Below are positions 53,576 to 62,181 of a stretch of 64,000 nt of DNA, one piece after another. Positions within the stretch are counted from its first letter, which is position 1. Every line of letters begins with the position of its first letter. This stretch comes from Acidobacteriota bacterium (lineage in GTDB: Bacteria > Acidobacteriota > Terriglobia > Terriglobales > SCQP01). A program made the position numbers and the translations under genes. The DNA is taken from NCBI GenBank assembly GCA_004299485.1, contig SCQP01000001.1:124001-188000 (forward strand), given 5' to 3'. Below the pieces are notes generated by a model, which did not search any database, had not been told where the DNA came from, and saw nothing but the letters and a program-made list of their open reading frames with translations.

Positions 53576-53667
53576 AATCGCGGGCACCCAGCGCGGCTGC
53601 GCCGCGCGGCCCGCTCTCTACGGCCGACAGCCCGCTGCGCCGGGGGCCCCTACGCCCCGGCTTCGCT
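53576..53667. repeat. Family C repeat, truncated copy
   Basis: ATCGCGGGCACCCAGCGCGG through GCCCCGGCTTCGCT matches the leader and first unit part of the tandem array at 45515 with few changes. It ends exactly where the nested inverted-repeat element E2 begins, as if E2 had inserted into it. Confidence 0.75.
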
Positions 53668-53784
53668 TAAAGCAGTTTTAGCATCGCTGTAGCCCGTGTC
53701 AACCATACCGCATGCGGCTTTGACAACAGGAAAAGCCGCACGTACTCCGCCGGAGCAGGGTACACCGACGCTAAAACTGCTTTA
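53668..53784. mobile_element. 117-bp nested inverted-repeat element, copy E2 (MITE-like)
   Basis: The terminal inverted repeats TAAAGCAGTTTTAGC are exact over 15 bp and extend imperfectly to about 30 bp. The inner hairpin GCGGCTTT/AAAGCCGC (53714-53721, 53732-53739) has loop GACAACAGGA. Relative to E1 the outer stem changed CC/GG to TT/AA and the inner stem G-C to T-A, each change being matched on the partner strand, while the loop stayed GACAWCAGGR. It too lies between convergent genes. Confidence 0.75.
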
Positions 53785-53795
53785 GGACAATCCAT

Positions 53796-54446
53796 TCACC
53801 GCCGAACCGTCGCAACCTGGGTCGAGAGGATGCGGTCCAGCAGCGGAAAATCCTTGCGCAGGTAAGCAGCGCCCTGCTGGGTGATCTTGTCCTGATTAGG
53901 GCCGTGGCCGCGCGGTGGGCCGTCACCGTAGCCGGCATAGAGGGCATCGACGACATCCATGCCGGAGATCACTTTGCCGAACGGGGCAAAGCCCATTTTG
54001 TCGAGCCGCGCGTTATTGCCGTAGTTGATGTAGACCTGCGTGGTGCGGGTGTTGGGGCCGCCGGTGGCGTAAGTAATCATGCCGCGCGTGTTGCTCTGGG
54101 TCACGGGATCGTCGGGGATATTGGCGTTGTTCCAGACGGCGGCAATTTTAGGCTCGGGGCTGATGCCCCACTGCACCACGAACTTCGGCACCACGCGAAA
54201 AAACGCGCAGTCATCATAGAAGCCGTGCCGCGCGAGGTAGTAGAAGCGGTCGGCGCCGCGCGGAGCCCAGGCGCGATGCACTTCGACCACAAACGCCCCG
54301 CGGGTGGTGCGGAAGGTGACGGTGTAGAGAGCGGGCGCGGCGTGCTCGGACTGCGGCACATGCAAGAGCGCATGTTGCGGCTGCAGGAAGCAGCCGGACA
54401 ACATTAGCGTCAGGGCGAACGCGAGCGAAGCGCCGAACTTTTTCAT
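53796..54446 (-). CDS. Lipoprotein peptidyl-prolyl cis-trans isomerase (cyclophilin)
   Basis: ATG at 54446 gives a lipoprotein signal (SLAFALTLMLSGC). The 216-aa protein is a cyclophilin: VTFRTTRGAFVVEVHRAWAP, FYDDCAFFRVVPKFVVQWGI, MITYATGGPNTRTTQVYINY and FAPFGKVISGMDVVD. It folds exported proteins in the periplasm. The usual catalytic FFR element is present. The gene is divergent from the DinB gene (26-bp gap). Confidence 0.93.
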   Translation of the reverse strand: MKKFGASLAFALTLMLSGCFLQPQHALLHVPQSEHAAPALYTVTFRTTRGAFVVEVHRAWAPRGADRFYYLARHGFYDDCAFFRVVPKFVVQWGISPEPKIAAVWNNANIPDDPVTQSNTRGMITYATGGPNTRTTQVYINYGNNARLDKMGFAPFGKVISGMDVVDALYAGYGDGPPRGHGPNQDKITQQGAAYLRKDFPLLDRILSTQVATVRR

Positions 54447-54472
54447 GGTGCACATTATGGCATCATCGAGGA

Positions 54473-55009
54473 ATGACAGGCACCAGTGCGATCCCCACGC
54501 TTGAGGAAACCCACGAAACTGTCCGGCTGCTGGAGCGCTCACGCGACGAGCTGGTCGCGCACTGCGCCGCGCTTTCGCCCACCGATTGGGCGCGCAGCGA
54601 TGGTCCCGGCCGCTGGACGCAGGCAGGCATTCTGGAGCATCTGCTGATCGTCGAGCGCGGCATCCAAAAACGCATGGAGGCCATACTGGCCGGCCCGGCG
54701 GACCCCGATTGGGAGGCGCACACCACCGCCAAGGATGCCGTGGCCCCGGAAGTGGCCCAGGTTACCGAGCGCGTGATGGCGCCCGAACGGTTGCATCCAA
54801 CGGGGAAGGCGGCACCGGCCGAATCGCTGGCCGCGTTTCAAGCAGCGCGGGCGCAGACGATTGCGCTGGCGCAGCAGCCGGGCGTGCCCTTCAAGCAATA
54901 CACGTTCGAGCACCCGGCGCTGGGCCTGCTGAACGGCTTTCAGGTGCTGCGCGTGACGGCCTACCACACCCTGCGCCACCTTGGCCAAATGCGCGGATGT
55001 AGCGCCTGA
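54473..55009 (+). CDS. DinB-like (DinB_2) protein
   Basis: The 178-aa four-helix protein has the metal-ligand pattern of DinB/YfiT proteins: WTQAGILEHLLIVERGI (first His), KQYTFEHPALGLLNGFQ, and VTAYHTLRHLGQMRG with the HxxxH pair near the C-terminus. These bind divalent metal and include thiol-S-transferases. It overlaps nothing; the promoter of tRNA-Pro starts right after its stop. Confidence 0.88.
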   Translation: MTGTSAIPTLEETHETVRLLERSRDELVAHCAALSPTDWARSDGPGRWTQAGILEHLLIVERGIQKRMEAILAGPADPDWEAHTTAKDAVAPEVAQVTERVMAPERLHPTGKAAPAESLAAFQAARAQTIALAQQPGVPFKQYTFEHPALGLLNGFQVLRVTAYHTLRHLGQMRGCSA

Positions 55010-55014
55010 CCGCT

Positions 55015-55023
55015 TGCTATAAT
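55015..55023 (+). promoter_or_regulatory. Extended -10 promoter of tRNA-Pro
   Basis: TGCTATAAT is a perfect TGn-extended -10 element 12 bp before the tRNA. It lies just past the DinB stop codon. Confidence 0.6.
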
Positions 55024-55035
55024 TAAGTCCGGCGT

Positions 55036-55113
<78 letters not shown>

Positions 55114-55328
55114 CATTCCATAAAGGTTGCGGCGTTCCGCTGCCCTGCCCGCAAAAGCCGCTGTAGATGATTTTGTAGCTGTGGAAGCCTTCAGGCTCAA
55201 CCATTCGCAGAATTCCCTGGTACCGCGATCAAACGTCGCAGTGAAGTTGGGGAGCGCTGGTGAGCTCGACAGCGTAGCGCCCGCACTTCATGTTTGGTGT
55301 AAGAGATTGAGGCGCTGCACCGTGAAGC

Positions 55329-58058
55329 CTATAGGGAATGCGTCGGTGTGCCGCCAAGCCTTTCAAGATCGGCGACACCTGGCGTTATAGCCCACGCGAG
55401 AAAATCTGTGGGAGGCAGGTTGCCCGATACAACCCGCAAGATCCCTTCGATGAACGCCGCATGCTCAATAAGGGTGATGTCTCTTGCGCCCGCAGCCTTT
55501 TTCTTTGACGACTCGTCGAAAGCAGGTTTCCCCAACGTTACGCGGCAGAACGCAGCCTCGTAATCGGCAGCCTTCTGCATCACCGCCCAAGCATCCTCCT
55601 TCTTGACCAGCGCCGGGTTGCGAGTGCTTGTCTTGCATTCGAGCAGAATCCTGAATTCTAGGTGCCGAATCATGATGTCCGGCACATTCCGCCGACTACC
55701 GTCGTCAAGTTGGTCAACGGTCCAATCCGTTGCCCGGCGCATAAGGGCGATGACCGCTTCTTCGTATGCAGTTCCAGTCGCGCGGTTGCATTCGTCAACG
55801 AGGGCACCCATGCCCATCTTCTCGGCCACATGCTGATGTTGAGCCTGAAGGCGATTTGTGCCGAGCCCGTCCGTGCCGCATATCGCCTCCACGAGGGCGT
55901 TTGCACGTTGTGCGCTCTGAAGCAAACGGGCAAGGAGATCAATAGGAGCCTCGAGTACCTTGTGAAAGGTCTCGATGCCTGCAGACAGCAGCGCCATTGC
56001 CCGCTGCCGCCCCAATCCCGGGACACGGTGGCGTTCAGAAACTCGAATGACGTCCAACGCCTCGGCAGGCGCCCCCCAACGGACCCGACGAGCCAACGCC
56101 GCGATCTGATTGCTTACCCCTTGAAGGCATCGGAGCTCGGGCGCGCAGGATATCTTGTGAACGCCATCTAGCACCCATGCAACATCGCCCGCCAAGCGAT
56201 GAATGTTACCGGCCGAGACTGCAGTCGCCTGACTGATCTGCTTTTCCGGAATGCCCTCTTTGAAAAGTTGTATCGCGTGAGCACACTGCGCGAGCTTAGT
56301 ATCAGTGTCGTCAATCGTCGCCCACGGTGCTGCGTGGTGCCAAAACCCGACCGAATCGTACAAGGTTCGGCGTGGAAACGGAAGGAACCGTGTCGCCAAT
56401 TCTCCCTGAAACTCCTGACAAGCGCATGCGACATAAATGAGCCCGTCGCTTCGATCATCAAAAGAGCGCTCAAGCTCGGCTGCAGACGCACGCAGAATAT
56501 TTACGAACGTAATGGCGCTGTCTGGCTGCAGTCCCGACTGTGCCACCGCTTTGCCCAACGGTGTAGCTGAAACCGCTCCGCCGCCGCGATCCACAACCAG
56601 CTGGTGATCAATGAGCCATCTCACCGCCTTGTCGATCATTCCCGGTAGACTTGTGAATCTCCCCGGTGTGCGCTGTGAATAGAGGAGTGTGGACTCAAAA
56701 AATGCAATCGCATCTGCCGCCGTCTGAACGATTCGCGATGCGAATATCGAAAGCAGGGTCTTACGGATACTGATATTCCCAAGCTGCGAAACGATGTTGT
56801 CGTCTTCAGGCCGAACAAGTACCTTTGCGTGCTCGAGCTCCACAGCATTCGTAGGGAGGAGCACCGCATAGCCATCCACGTGAATCCCAAGTCGGCCGGC
56901 ACGCCCGGACATGTTACGGTAGTCGGTTCTTGAGAGGCGACCATCGCGATGCTGATATGTTATTTTCGGAAAAACGACCGTTCGGAACGGGAAATTGACT
57001 CCTGCGGCAAGTGTCGACGTCGCAAAGCAAACCTCAAAGTGGTTCTTCTTAAAGCCATCTTCGATGATCTGGCGCTCATGGGAGGAAAGATCGGCTGAAT
57101 GGAACGCGACTCTGCGTTCGGCGCCAGTGCGCAGCAATGCCGAAGAATCCGTAGGCTCTGTGAAAAGATCCAACTGTTCCGCCACCGCAACGCCAGCTGC
57201 GGTTACTTGCCGCGATTCAGCAAACTCCCTCGCGAAATCGGTAGACTCTCGGCGAGTCTCGGTGAACACAAGAATGGGTCCGCGTCCCGAAGCAAGAATG
57301 CTGCGAACTACGGCGAATGTGTCTCGCAGCGCCGGGCCAGCAGCTATTTCCCGAACGTCAGCTTCACCAAACGTTGCACACCAGCGGCGAGTACCCATCC
57401 AAATTTCCTGGTGCAATGGGACGACTCGTTCCGTGCTTCGAATGACGTCACAGCCTAACCATTCAGCCAGTTCCTCGGGATTCGAGATTGTTGCCGTCAG
57501 CGCCACGAACTGCGCAGGAGCACGTTGGCGCAAGACGGTACATAACACTTCAATATCGGGGCCTCGCTTTTCTTCGCCGATGATTTGAAGTTCGTCAGCT
57601 ACGATCAGAGAGCCCGCAGGCCGGATTTCGCCGGTCAGAAGGAGGCCGAGCGCTTTCTCGTAGGTCGCGACGAGCACCTGAGCATTTGCTGCGCCGTCAG
57701 ACCTGTCGCCAGTGCTCAGGCCGACGGACGCAATTGGCCTCGCAGCCTTTTCGCCAAGCCGTGAATCAAAGTCGGCAAACTTCTGCTCCGCAAGCGCTCG
57801 GTGAGAGACGAGGTATACAGCCCTGTGACCCCGTCGAATCGCGGCCAGCAATGCCATCTCCGCTACAAGTGTCTTGCCGGAGGAGGTCGGCGAGCACACG
57901 ACCATACTCTTCTCATCAAGAATTCCCGCTTCGACAGCTTCGCGCTGAATGTCGGTAAGCGACGTGATTCCCCACGCGACGAGGAACTCTCGAGCCCAGC
58001 CGTCAAGCCGTGCAGGGAAATCGTCTCTTGATGCTGCTTCTTGGCCTTTCACATGCAT
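55329..58058 (-). CDS. Ski2/Hel308-like DEAD-box helicase fused to PD-(D/E)XK nuclease
   Basis: With ATG at 58058 (AAGG at -9 to -6) the product is 909 aa; upstream ATGs at 58130 and 58178 are possible. SF2 motifs are CSPTSSGKT (Walker A, about 55-63), SLIVADELQII (motif II as DELQ, 155-158), LTATISN, PILVFTETRRE, FATSTLAAGVNFPFRTVVFP and YRNMSGRAGRLG (motif VI, 380-391). A later part has a helix-hairpin-helix-like segment (HRVPGLGRQRAMALLSAG). The C-terminal nuclease core is VPDIMIR (Asp794) and LLECKTS (Glu807, Lys809). It likely unwinds and cuts foreign nucleic acid. It is divergent from the small-gene trio within the tRNA-Pro island. Confidence 0.88.
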   Translation of the reverse strand: MHVKGQEAASRDDFPARLDGWAREFLVAWGITSLTDIQREAVEAGILDEKSMVVCSPTSSGKTLVAEMALLAAIRRGHRAVYLVSHRALAEQKFADFDSRLGEKAARPIASVGLSTGDRSDGAANAQVLVATYEKALGLLLTGEIRPAGSLIVADELQIIGEEKRGPDIEVLCTVLRQRAPAQFVALTATISNPEELAEWLGCDVIRSTERVVPLHQEIWMGTRRWCATFGEADVREIAAGPALRDTFAVVRSILASGRGPILVFTETRRESTDFAREFAESRQVTAAGVAVAEQLDLFTEPTDSSALLRTGAERRVAFHSADLSSHERQIIEDGFKKNHFEVCFATSTLAAGVNFPFRTVVFPKITYQHRDGRLSRTDYRNMSGRAGRLGIHVDGYAVLLPTNAVELEHAKVLVRPEDDNIVSQLGNISIRKTLLSIFASRIVQTAADAIAFFESTLLYSQRTPGRFTSLPGMIDKAVRWLIDHQLVVDRGGGAVSATPLGKAVAQSGLQPDSAITFVNILRASAAELERSFDDRSDGLIYVACACQEFQGELATRFLPFPRRTLYDSVGFWHHAAPWATIDDTDTKLAQCAHAIQLFKEGIPEKQISQATAVSAGNIHRLAGDVAWVLDGVHKISCAPELRCLQGVSNQIAALARRVRWGAPAEALDVIRVSERHRVPGLGRQRAMALLSAGIETFHKVLEAPIDLLARLLQSAQRANALVEAICGTDGLGTNRLQAQHQHVAEKMGMGALVDECNRATGTAYEEAVIALMRRATDWTVDQLDDGSRRNVPDIMIRHLEFRILLECKTSTRNPALVKKEDAWAVMQKAADYEAAFCRVTLGKPAFDESSKKKAAGARDITLIEHAAFIEGILRVVSGNLPPTDFLAWAITPGVADLERLGGTPTHSL

Positions 58059-58175
58059 GCGCCTTGTGAGTCCTGCACCGTGCGGCCTTCGGAATTGCTT
58101 GTCCGAAAACTGACTGCAGCTTGCTCGCATTCTAGATTGTAGTGCACGGAATACGGCATTATGGCGTTGATAGGC

Positions 58176-58197
58176 CATGATGGGCACATGATGGGCA
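58176..58197. promoter_or_regulatory. Tandem 11-bp repeat in the divergent control region
   Basis: CATGATGGGCA occurs twice without spacer. The 309-bp region between the helicase start and the trio start must contain both promoters, so this tandem repeat is a candidate operator, perhaps for one of the small HTH-like proteins. Nothing else was recognised in this gap. Confidence 0.4.
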
Positions 58198-58367
58198 GCG
58201 GTCATCATCCTCGAGCAACCTCCGGCAGCAGATGAAATATGGCTGCATGGTGCGATACAGATCCCAATTTTCCTTTGCCTACGGAGCATCCAGCTACGCC
58301 TGGTGGCACACCTTGACACCGCAGCAGTGCACGACGATAATAGCCAATACCATCAAATAGTAGGACT

Positions 58368-58739
58368 ATGGCGAAAGCGACAATCAAATCAAATAAGGGC
58401 GCGTTGATCACGATCGAAGGTACTGAAAGTGAGGTGTCGAGCATTCTCACAATGCTCGAGCGGAGCGCCACCGCGGGCCACGCTAAAGCGGCAATTGGCA
58501 AGGAGCAGGCCACAAAGAAGGATCAGAAAAAGCGAGCTGCCGCTTCGGACCTCGTCGTTGATCTCAAGGAAGAGGGATTTTTTGAAAAGCCGCGCGGCCT
58601 CGGCGACATTTCAAAGGCTCTCGAAGAGAAGGGTTATCTGTATCCCTTGACCACGCTGTCGGGCGTCGTTTTGGGTCTCGTTCAGCGCAGGCTGCTTGGA
58701 AGAAAAAAGGTCGATGGAAAGTGGGTCTATGGAAAATAG
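58368..58739 (+). CDS. Small island protein with winged-helix-like C-terminus
   Basis: The 123-aa protein has a charged, Lys/Ala-rich N-terminal and middle part (KEQATKKDQKKRAAASDLV). The C-terminal about 60 residues, EGFFEKPRGLGDISKALEEK then YLYPLTTLSGVVLGLVQRRL and a basic wing GRKKVDGKWVYGK, look like a winged helix. It is the first gene of three on the plus strand; the next starts 18 bp after its stop. Function is unknown; nucleic-acid binding or regulation of the locus is inferred. Confidence 0.7.
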   Translation: MAKATIKSNKGALITIEGTESEVSSILTMLERSATAGHAKAAIGKEQATKKDQKKRAAASDLVVDLKEEGFFEKPRGLGDISKALEEKGYLYPLTTLSGVVLGLVQRRLLGRKKVDGKWVYGK

Positions 58740-58757
58740 CCCACAATCGGAGCGCAG

Positions 58758-59324
58758 ATGGCAAAAAAGCAAATGAAATTGACCGATGTTGTCACGAAGA
58801 TCGTAGACACGTTGGAGCCGCTTTCTTCCGACGATCGGAAGAAGGTATTGAGGTCAGCTCTTGCATTGCTCGATGAAGCCGTCTCGGCATCGACTGGCGG
58901 TTCTGATGCCGAAGATGATTGGGGTGGCTCTGGTCCCGGCGAGCTTGGGCTTCGCGTAAAGAGTTGGATGAAGCAGAACCAGTTGACTTCTGCGCAAATC
59001 GCAGAGACGTTCCACCTTGAGGACGATGCGGCGCAGTTCATTGGCGAGGCGCAAGGGAAGAGCGCCAAAGAACAGACTTTTAACGCCTACATTCTCGCGG
59101 GGCTTGCCGCATTCCTTGTTTCCGGCGAAACAAAGTTCACGGAGAAGGATGCAGTCGAGCTGTGCAAGAAGCTGGGCTGCCACAACACCGCAAACCATGC
59201 CGCCTATTTGAAAAACCACGGCAATGAATTTACAGGAACCAAGGCGAAGGGGTGGACCCTGACGACCCCTGGGTTGCGGCGCGCTGCGGAGTTGGTGAAG
59301 ACCATCGCCAAGACAGAGGGATAA
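58758..59324 (+). CDS. Island protein with helix-turn-helix-like domains
   Basis: The 188-aa protein is hydrophilic, with an N-terminal helical part (TDVVTKIVDTLEPLSSDDRK), a DSDAEDDW-like acidic linker, and then LRVKSWMKQNQLTSAQIAET and FTEKDAVELCKKLGCHNTAN, followed by GWTLTTPGLRRAAELVKTI, which is typical of small helix-turn-helix modules. No catalytic motif was seen. Its TAA stop is followed directly by the ATG of the HEPN-like gene with no gap. Unknown function; adaptor or sensor is a guess from context. Confidence 0.7.
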   Translation: MAKKQMKLTDVVTKIVDTLEPLSSDDRKKVLRSALALLDEAVSASTGGSDAEDDWGGSGPGELGLRVKSWMKQNQLTSAQIAETFHLEDDAAQFIGEAQGKSAKEQTFNAYILAGLAAFLVSGETKFTEKDAVELCKKLGCHNTANHAAYLKNHGNEFTGTKAKGWTLTTPGLRRAAELVKTIAKTEG

Positions 59325-60137
59325 ATGGAAAGGGCGAAGGTATTTGCAGGGATTCCATCTGGCTTGCGCGAGCCGTTGCTCAAAAGCTACGAGGAGATCG
59401 CGGCGAATTACGCGAATCGGAGGTGGGAGCCGTCCGAGCTGAACGGCGGCAAGCTATGCGAAGTCGTTTACACGATCATCGAGGGTGCACTCAAGGGTGC
59501 CTTTCCGACCAAGCCATCGAAGCCATCGAACATGCCTCAAGCCTGCAGAAATCTGGAAAGCATCTCGGGAACTCCGCTGCCCGTTGGTGATCGCAGCCTC
59601 CGAATTCTGATTCCCCGCGCATTGCCTGCTCTTTACGAAGTCCGCAATAACCGTGGCGTTGGTCACGTCGGTGGCGATGTTGATCCGAATTTCATGGACG
59701 CTACCTTTGTGTTCGGCACGGCGAGCTGGATCATGGCTGAGCTCGTCCGAGTGTTTCATCAAGTTGATACTGGCGAGGCGCAAGAGACCGTCAACGCGCT
59801 CGTCGAGCGGAAGCATCCGCTTGTTTGGGAAGTGGGCGACAAAAAGCGGGTTCTCAGCCCAAAGATGAGCAAGACTGACCAGACTCTTGTTTTGCTCTAT
59901 GGCGAGCCCGGTTGGGTGTCGGAAGCTGACCTACTTCAGTGGGTAGAGCACAGCAATCCTGCGGTCTACGGCCGCGATGTCCTCAAGCGCCTCCACAAGA
60001 ATCGGCTAGTCGAGTACGACCAGGAGCAGAAGCGAGCGCATATTTCATCTCTGGGCGTTGCGGAAGTCGATGAACGGATACTCAAGGCGCAGCCGGCCAC
60101 TAGCAAGAAGACGCGCCACAAAAAGCGGTCACGCTGA
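59325..60137 (+). CDS. HEPN/Abi-C-like protein with winged-helix C-terminus, candidate RNase effector
   Basis: The 270-aa protein has an N-terminal helical domain containing LPALYEVRNNRGVGH, i.e. Arg107-Asn108 through His114. This is the RN...GxGH arrangement of abortive-infection C-terminal (Abi_C) and other HEPN domains, which cleave RNA or mediate dimerisation. A second part, LLYGEPGWVSEADLLQWVEH then GRDVLKRLHKNRLVEYD, is winged-helix-like. The C-terminus is basic (KKTRHKKRSR). It ends the trio operon divergent from the helicase-nuclease. An RNase effector role is inferred; the catalytic motif spacing (Rx6H) is at the edge of the HEPN pattern. Confidence 0.65.
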   Translation: MERAKVFAGIPSGLREPLLKSYEEIAANYANRRWEPSELNGGKLCEVVYTIIEGALKGAFPTKPSKPSNMPQACRNLESISGTPLPVGDRSLRILIPRALPALYEVRNNRGVGHVGGDVDPNFMDATFVFGTASWIMAELVRVFHQVDTGEAQETVNALVERKHPLVWEVGDKKRVLSPKMSKTDQTLVLLYGEPGWVSEADLLQWVEHSNPAVYGRDVLKRLHKNRLVEYDQEQKRAHISSLGVAEVDERILKAQPATSKKTRHKKRSR

Positions 60138-60279
60138 AGATGGCCGTCGCTCGAGGGAACAATGCCCGCTTTCGACAATCGCGACTCGATATATGTTCTG
60201 TAGCTGGCTGTGAATTCAATTGGCGGCTACGATGCTACCTTCGAGGCGCCGTGCACCCCGCTTCAAAACGTTCAGGGCG

Positions 60280-61035
60280 TTAGTGGTCGAGTTGAACGCC
60301 CCAGAACTTCAGCACTTCTAAAACTTCGTCGCGCGGAAAATGTTTGAGTCCGCGATCCTCGATGAGGTTCTTTATTCGTTGTTTCTGCTTTGCGATCTTC
60401 TCCTCAATGCAACCCGTGAGAGGAGCAGTCCCCTGGGGCAGAACGTTGGGCCGCTCGGGCGCTGGCCAGGTCCTTGGATATCCATCGGGAACCCAGCCGG
60501 ATCGCACCCTGGCAGATTTTTCCGCAACTGCCGGGTGATCGCAGGCCCATCCATACAATTGAAAAGCGCAGACGCGCAGCATGTCTTTGACTTCCGGGAG
60601 GGCGTCCGTGAAGCCCTTTAGCGGCGTCGGCAACCAGATCATGTTTGCAAGGCATGAATAATAGCGTGGGTCCTGGACAACCTCGCTCCGCTGAGCGTAC
60701 GAGGAATCGTCGTATCCCCAGATGTGGCAGACCGTCCAATTTTTGGGCCTTGGATTCGTCACGCCGAGCGCGGCCTGTAATGCCTTGAGTGCCGCGACAT
60801 TCCCTTCGACTTTTTCGGCGGTGACGCCGGTAGCCTTTCGCGTGTTTGTGTAACGGCGATTCCACTCCGCGTTGTAAAGCGAACGTCCGCGAGCCATGTA
60901 AGGCGCCCAGACCGGCAAGCGACGAAAGGTCTCGGGGTTCACCCAGAGCGCCGTGCGTTCAATGAGCTCAACGACGACTGGGATGTCGCCGCGAAGCGCT
61001 TCGTTTCCGTCGGGTATGACGAATTCGTTTCTCAT
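60280..61035 (-). CDS. Island protein of unknown function, possibly HNH-like
   Basis: The 251-aa protein contains KNWTVCHIWGYDDSS and YYSCLANMIWLPTPLKGFTD. This recalls the His...Asn spacing of HNH nucleases (an H-I-W/P strand followed by the N-containing helix), but the final metal-binding His is not visible. The N-terminus has VELIERTALWVNPETFRRLP; the C-terminus has a Lys-rich helix (EEKIAKQKQRIKNLIEDRG). It is convergent with the trio. Restriction-like function is a weak inference. Confidence 0.55.
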   Translation of the reverse strand: MRNEFVIPDGNEALRGDIPVVVELIERTALWVNPETFRRLPVWAPYMARGRSLYNAEWNRRYTNTRKATGVTAEKVEGNVAALKALQAALGVTNPRPKNWTVCHIWGYDDSSYAQRSEVVQDPRYYSCLANMIWLPTPLKGFTDALPEVKDMLRVCAFQLYGWACDHPAVAEKSARVRSGWVPDGYPRTWPAPERPNVLPQGTAPLTGCIEEKIAKQKQRIKNLIEDRGLKHFPRDEVLEVLKFWGVQLDH

Positions 61036-61328
61036 CTTCGGCTACCAGCGCTGTACCAACCCGCGCCACCGCCGCCGCCGAAATGCAGGCGCCGATCGCT
61101 GTGCTCTGGGGCCATTCTGCCACTTGCTGTGGGGAAACCGAACAACTTTACATGAGCCCGCCGGATCTGTACGGGGGTTGCTGCGCTGAAAACCTCGATC
61201 AACTCTCTGTCGGTGTTACGGCCTGGGATTATGCGCGCCGTGTAGGTGATTTCGTAGCTGCCGAAGCACCCCGCTTCAATACGCTTCAACCAAATTCGAC
61301 AAGCGCGCCCCAACGCCTTCAACATCAA
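61032..61328 (-). CDS. Doubtful small ORF overlapping the HNH-like gene
   Basis: A 98-codon frame ends in an ATGA overlap with the start of the next gene, the usual sign of coupling. It reads KRIEAGCFGSYEITYTARII and ends with a GGGGGAG run. Its first 30 bp lie in a 50-bp repeat that also occurs at 62260-62309. No family was recognised, and it may be decayed DNA. Confidence 0.3.
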   Translation of the reverse strand: MMLKALGRACRIWLKRIEAGCFGSYEITYTARIIPGRNTDRELIEVFSAATPVQIRRAHVKLFGFPTASGRMAPEHSDRRLHFGGGGGAGWYSAGSRR

Positions 61329-61345
61329 TGACTTGGAATCTACAA
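61296..61345. repeat. 50-bp direct repeat, copy 1
   Basis: This segment matches 62260-62309 at 42 of 50 positions; the strongest part is ATCAATSACTTGGAATCTAC (61324-61343). The two copies lie 964 bp apart and bracket the att copy, the MNT gene and the interrupted HEPN gene. Confidence 0.7.
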
Positions 61346-61378
61346 AAAAACGGTAGAATTCGAGAAGGCCCGAATTGG

Positions 61379-61425
<47 letters not shown>

Positions 61426-61436
61426 CTTTTACGCGC

Positions 61437-61751
61437 ATGATCCCGAGCGCCCATCCCGCGTCGCCGCCGGTTAGCGCAGCGCGACTTGACGAGATCTGCC
61501 GTCGCTACCAGGTACGTGAGCTTTCGGTCTTCGGCTCGGTAGCGCGGGGAGAGGACCGGGACGAAAGCGACATCGACCTCCTGGTCGAGTTTCTGCCCGG
61601 AGCGACTCCCGACCTGGTCGACTTCGCAGGGCTCATGCAGGAGCTGTCGGCAGCCTTTGGCAGGCATGTAGATTTGGTCTCCAAGCATAGCCTTAGCGCG
61701 CGAATTCGTCCCTCAGTGTTAGCCGACGCCCGGCCTCTGTATGCGGTCTGA
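61437..61751 (+). CDS. MntA-like minimal nucleotidyltransferase
   Basis: The 104-aa protein has VFGSVARGEDRDESDIDLLV (GS...D-x-D) and HVDLVSKHSL, the MNT antitoxin fold. It overlaps the start of a HEPN gene by 11 bp. Since that toxin is broken, this antitoxin is orphaned. It starts 12 bp after the island's right attachment repeat, so it lies just outside the island. Confidence 0.85.
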   Translation: MIPSAHPASPPVSAARLDEICRRYQVRELSVFGSVARGEDRDESDIDLLVEFLPGATPDLVDFAGLMQELSAAFGRHVDLVSKHSLSARIRPSVLADARPLYAV

Positions 61752-62172
61752 CGCGGCATTGCTTGCCGACATTCTCGATGCAGCGGGCCACGTTGCGAGC
61801 TTTATCGCCGGACTAAACGTTGGTTGGCGCGGGGCCTGGCGTGGCTGCGCCACGCCACCCGCTTGACGCTCGGCCGGGCCGGGGCCCCTGGAGTCCCAGT
61901 CCGGCGGGTTCCGTGAATCGGAGCTGGTTCGGAGCGCGGTCGTGCAGAAGCTCTCTGTCATCGGCGAAGCTGCCAGCCGATTATCAAAGGATTTCCGGGA
62001 CCGTCAAGCCGGGATACCGTGGCCCCAAGTGATCGCGTTTCGGGACCTCCTGATTCACGCCTAGTTCAGCGTCGACTGGGATATCGTCTGGCGCACCGCT
62101 GTCGTCCGATGCCCGCAACCACGCGGTCAGATCGCCACGATCGCGGCCTCGGGAAACGACACTGCCGGCTAA
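61741..62172 (+). pseudogene. HepT-like HEPN toxin broken by a repeat insertion and a stop at the motif Tyr
   Basis: ATG at 61741 reads MRSDAALLADILDAAGHVAS then FIAGLN. The family D repeat follows, with an in-frame TGA at 61864-61866. HEPN homology resumes in the same frame at 61909: FRESELVRSAVVQKLSVIGE then IPWPQVIAFRDLLIHA. The next codon is TAG (62062-62064), exactly where RX4HXY needs Tyr; after it the frame continues with the expected FSVDWDIVWRTAV to TAA at 62170. Confidence 0.85.
61827..61866. repeat. Short palindromic repeat, family D, copy 2 (inside the HEPN gene)
   Basis: Inverted copy of 21546-21585 with two mismatches; core GGCGTGGCTGCGCCACGCC. It falls between two conserved parts of the HEPN gene and brings a stop codon, so it arrived after the toxin gene. 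Confidence 0.75.
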
Positions 62173-62181
62173 TGTGAGCGG

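Noticed and set aside
55150-55180. Similarity of GTAGATGATTTTGTAGCTG to GTAGGTGATTTCGTAGCTG near 61244
   Set aside because: Only about 20 bp are alike, near opposite island ends; too short to define a repeat or second att site without a genome search.
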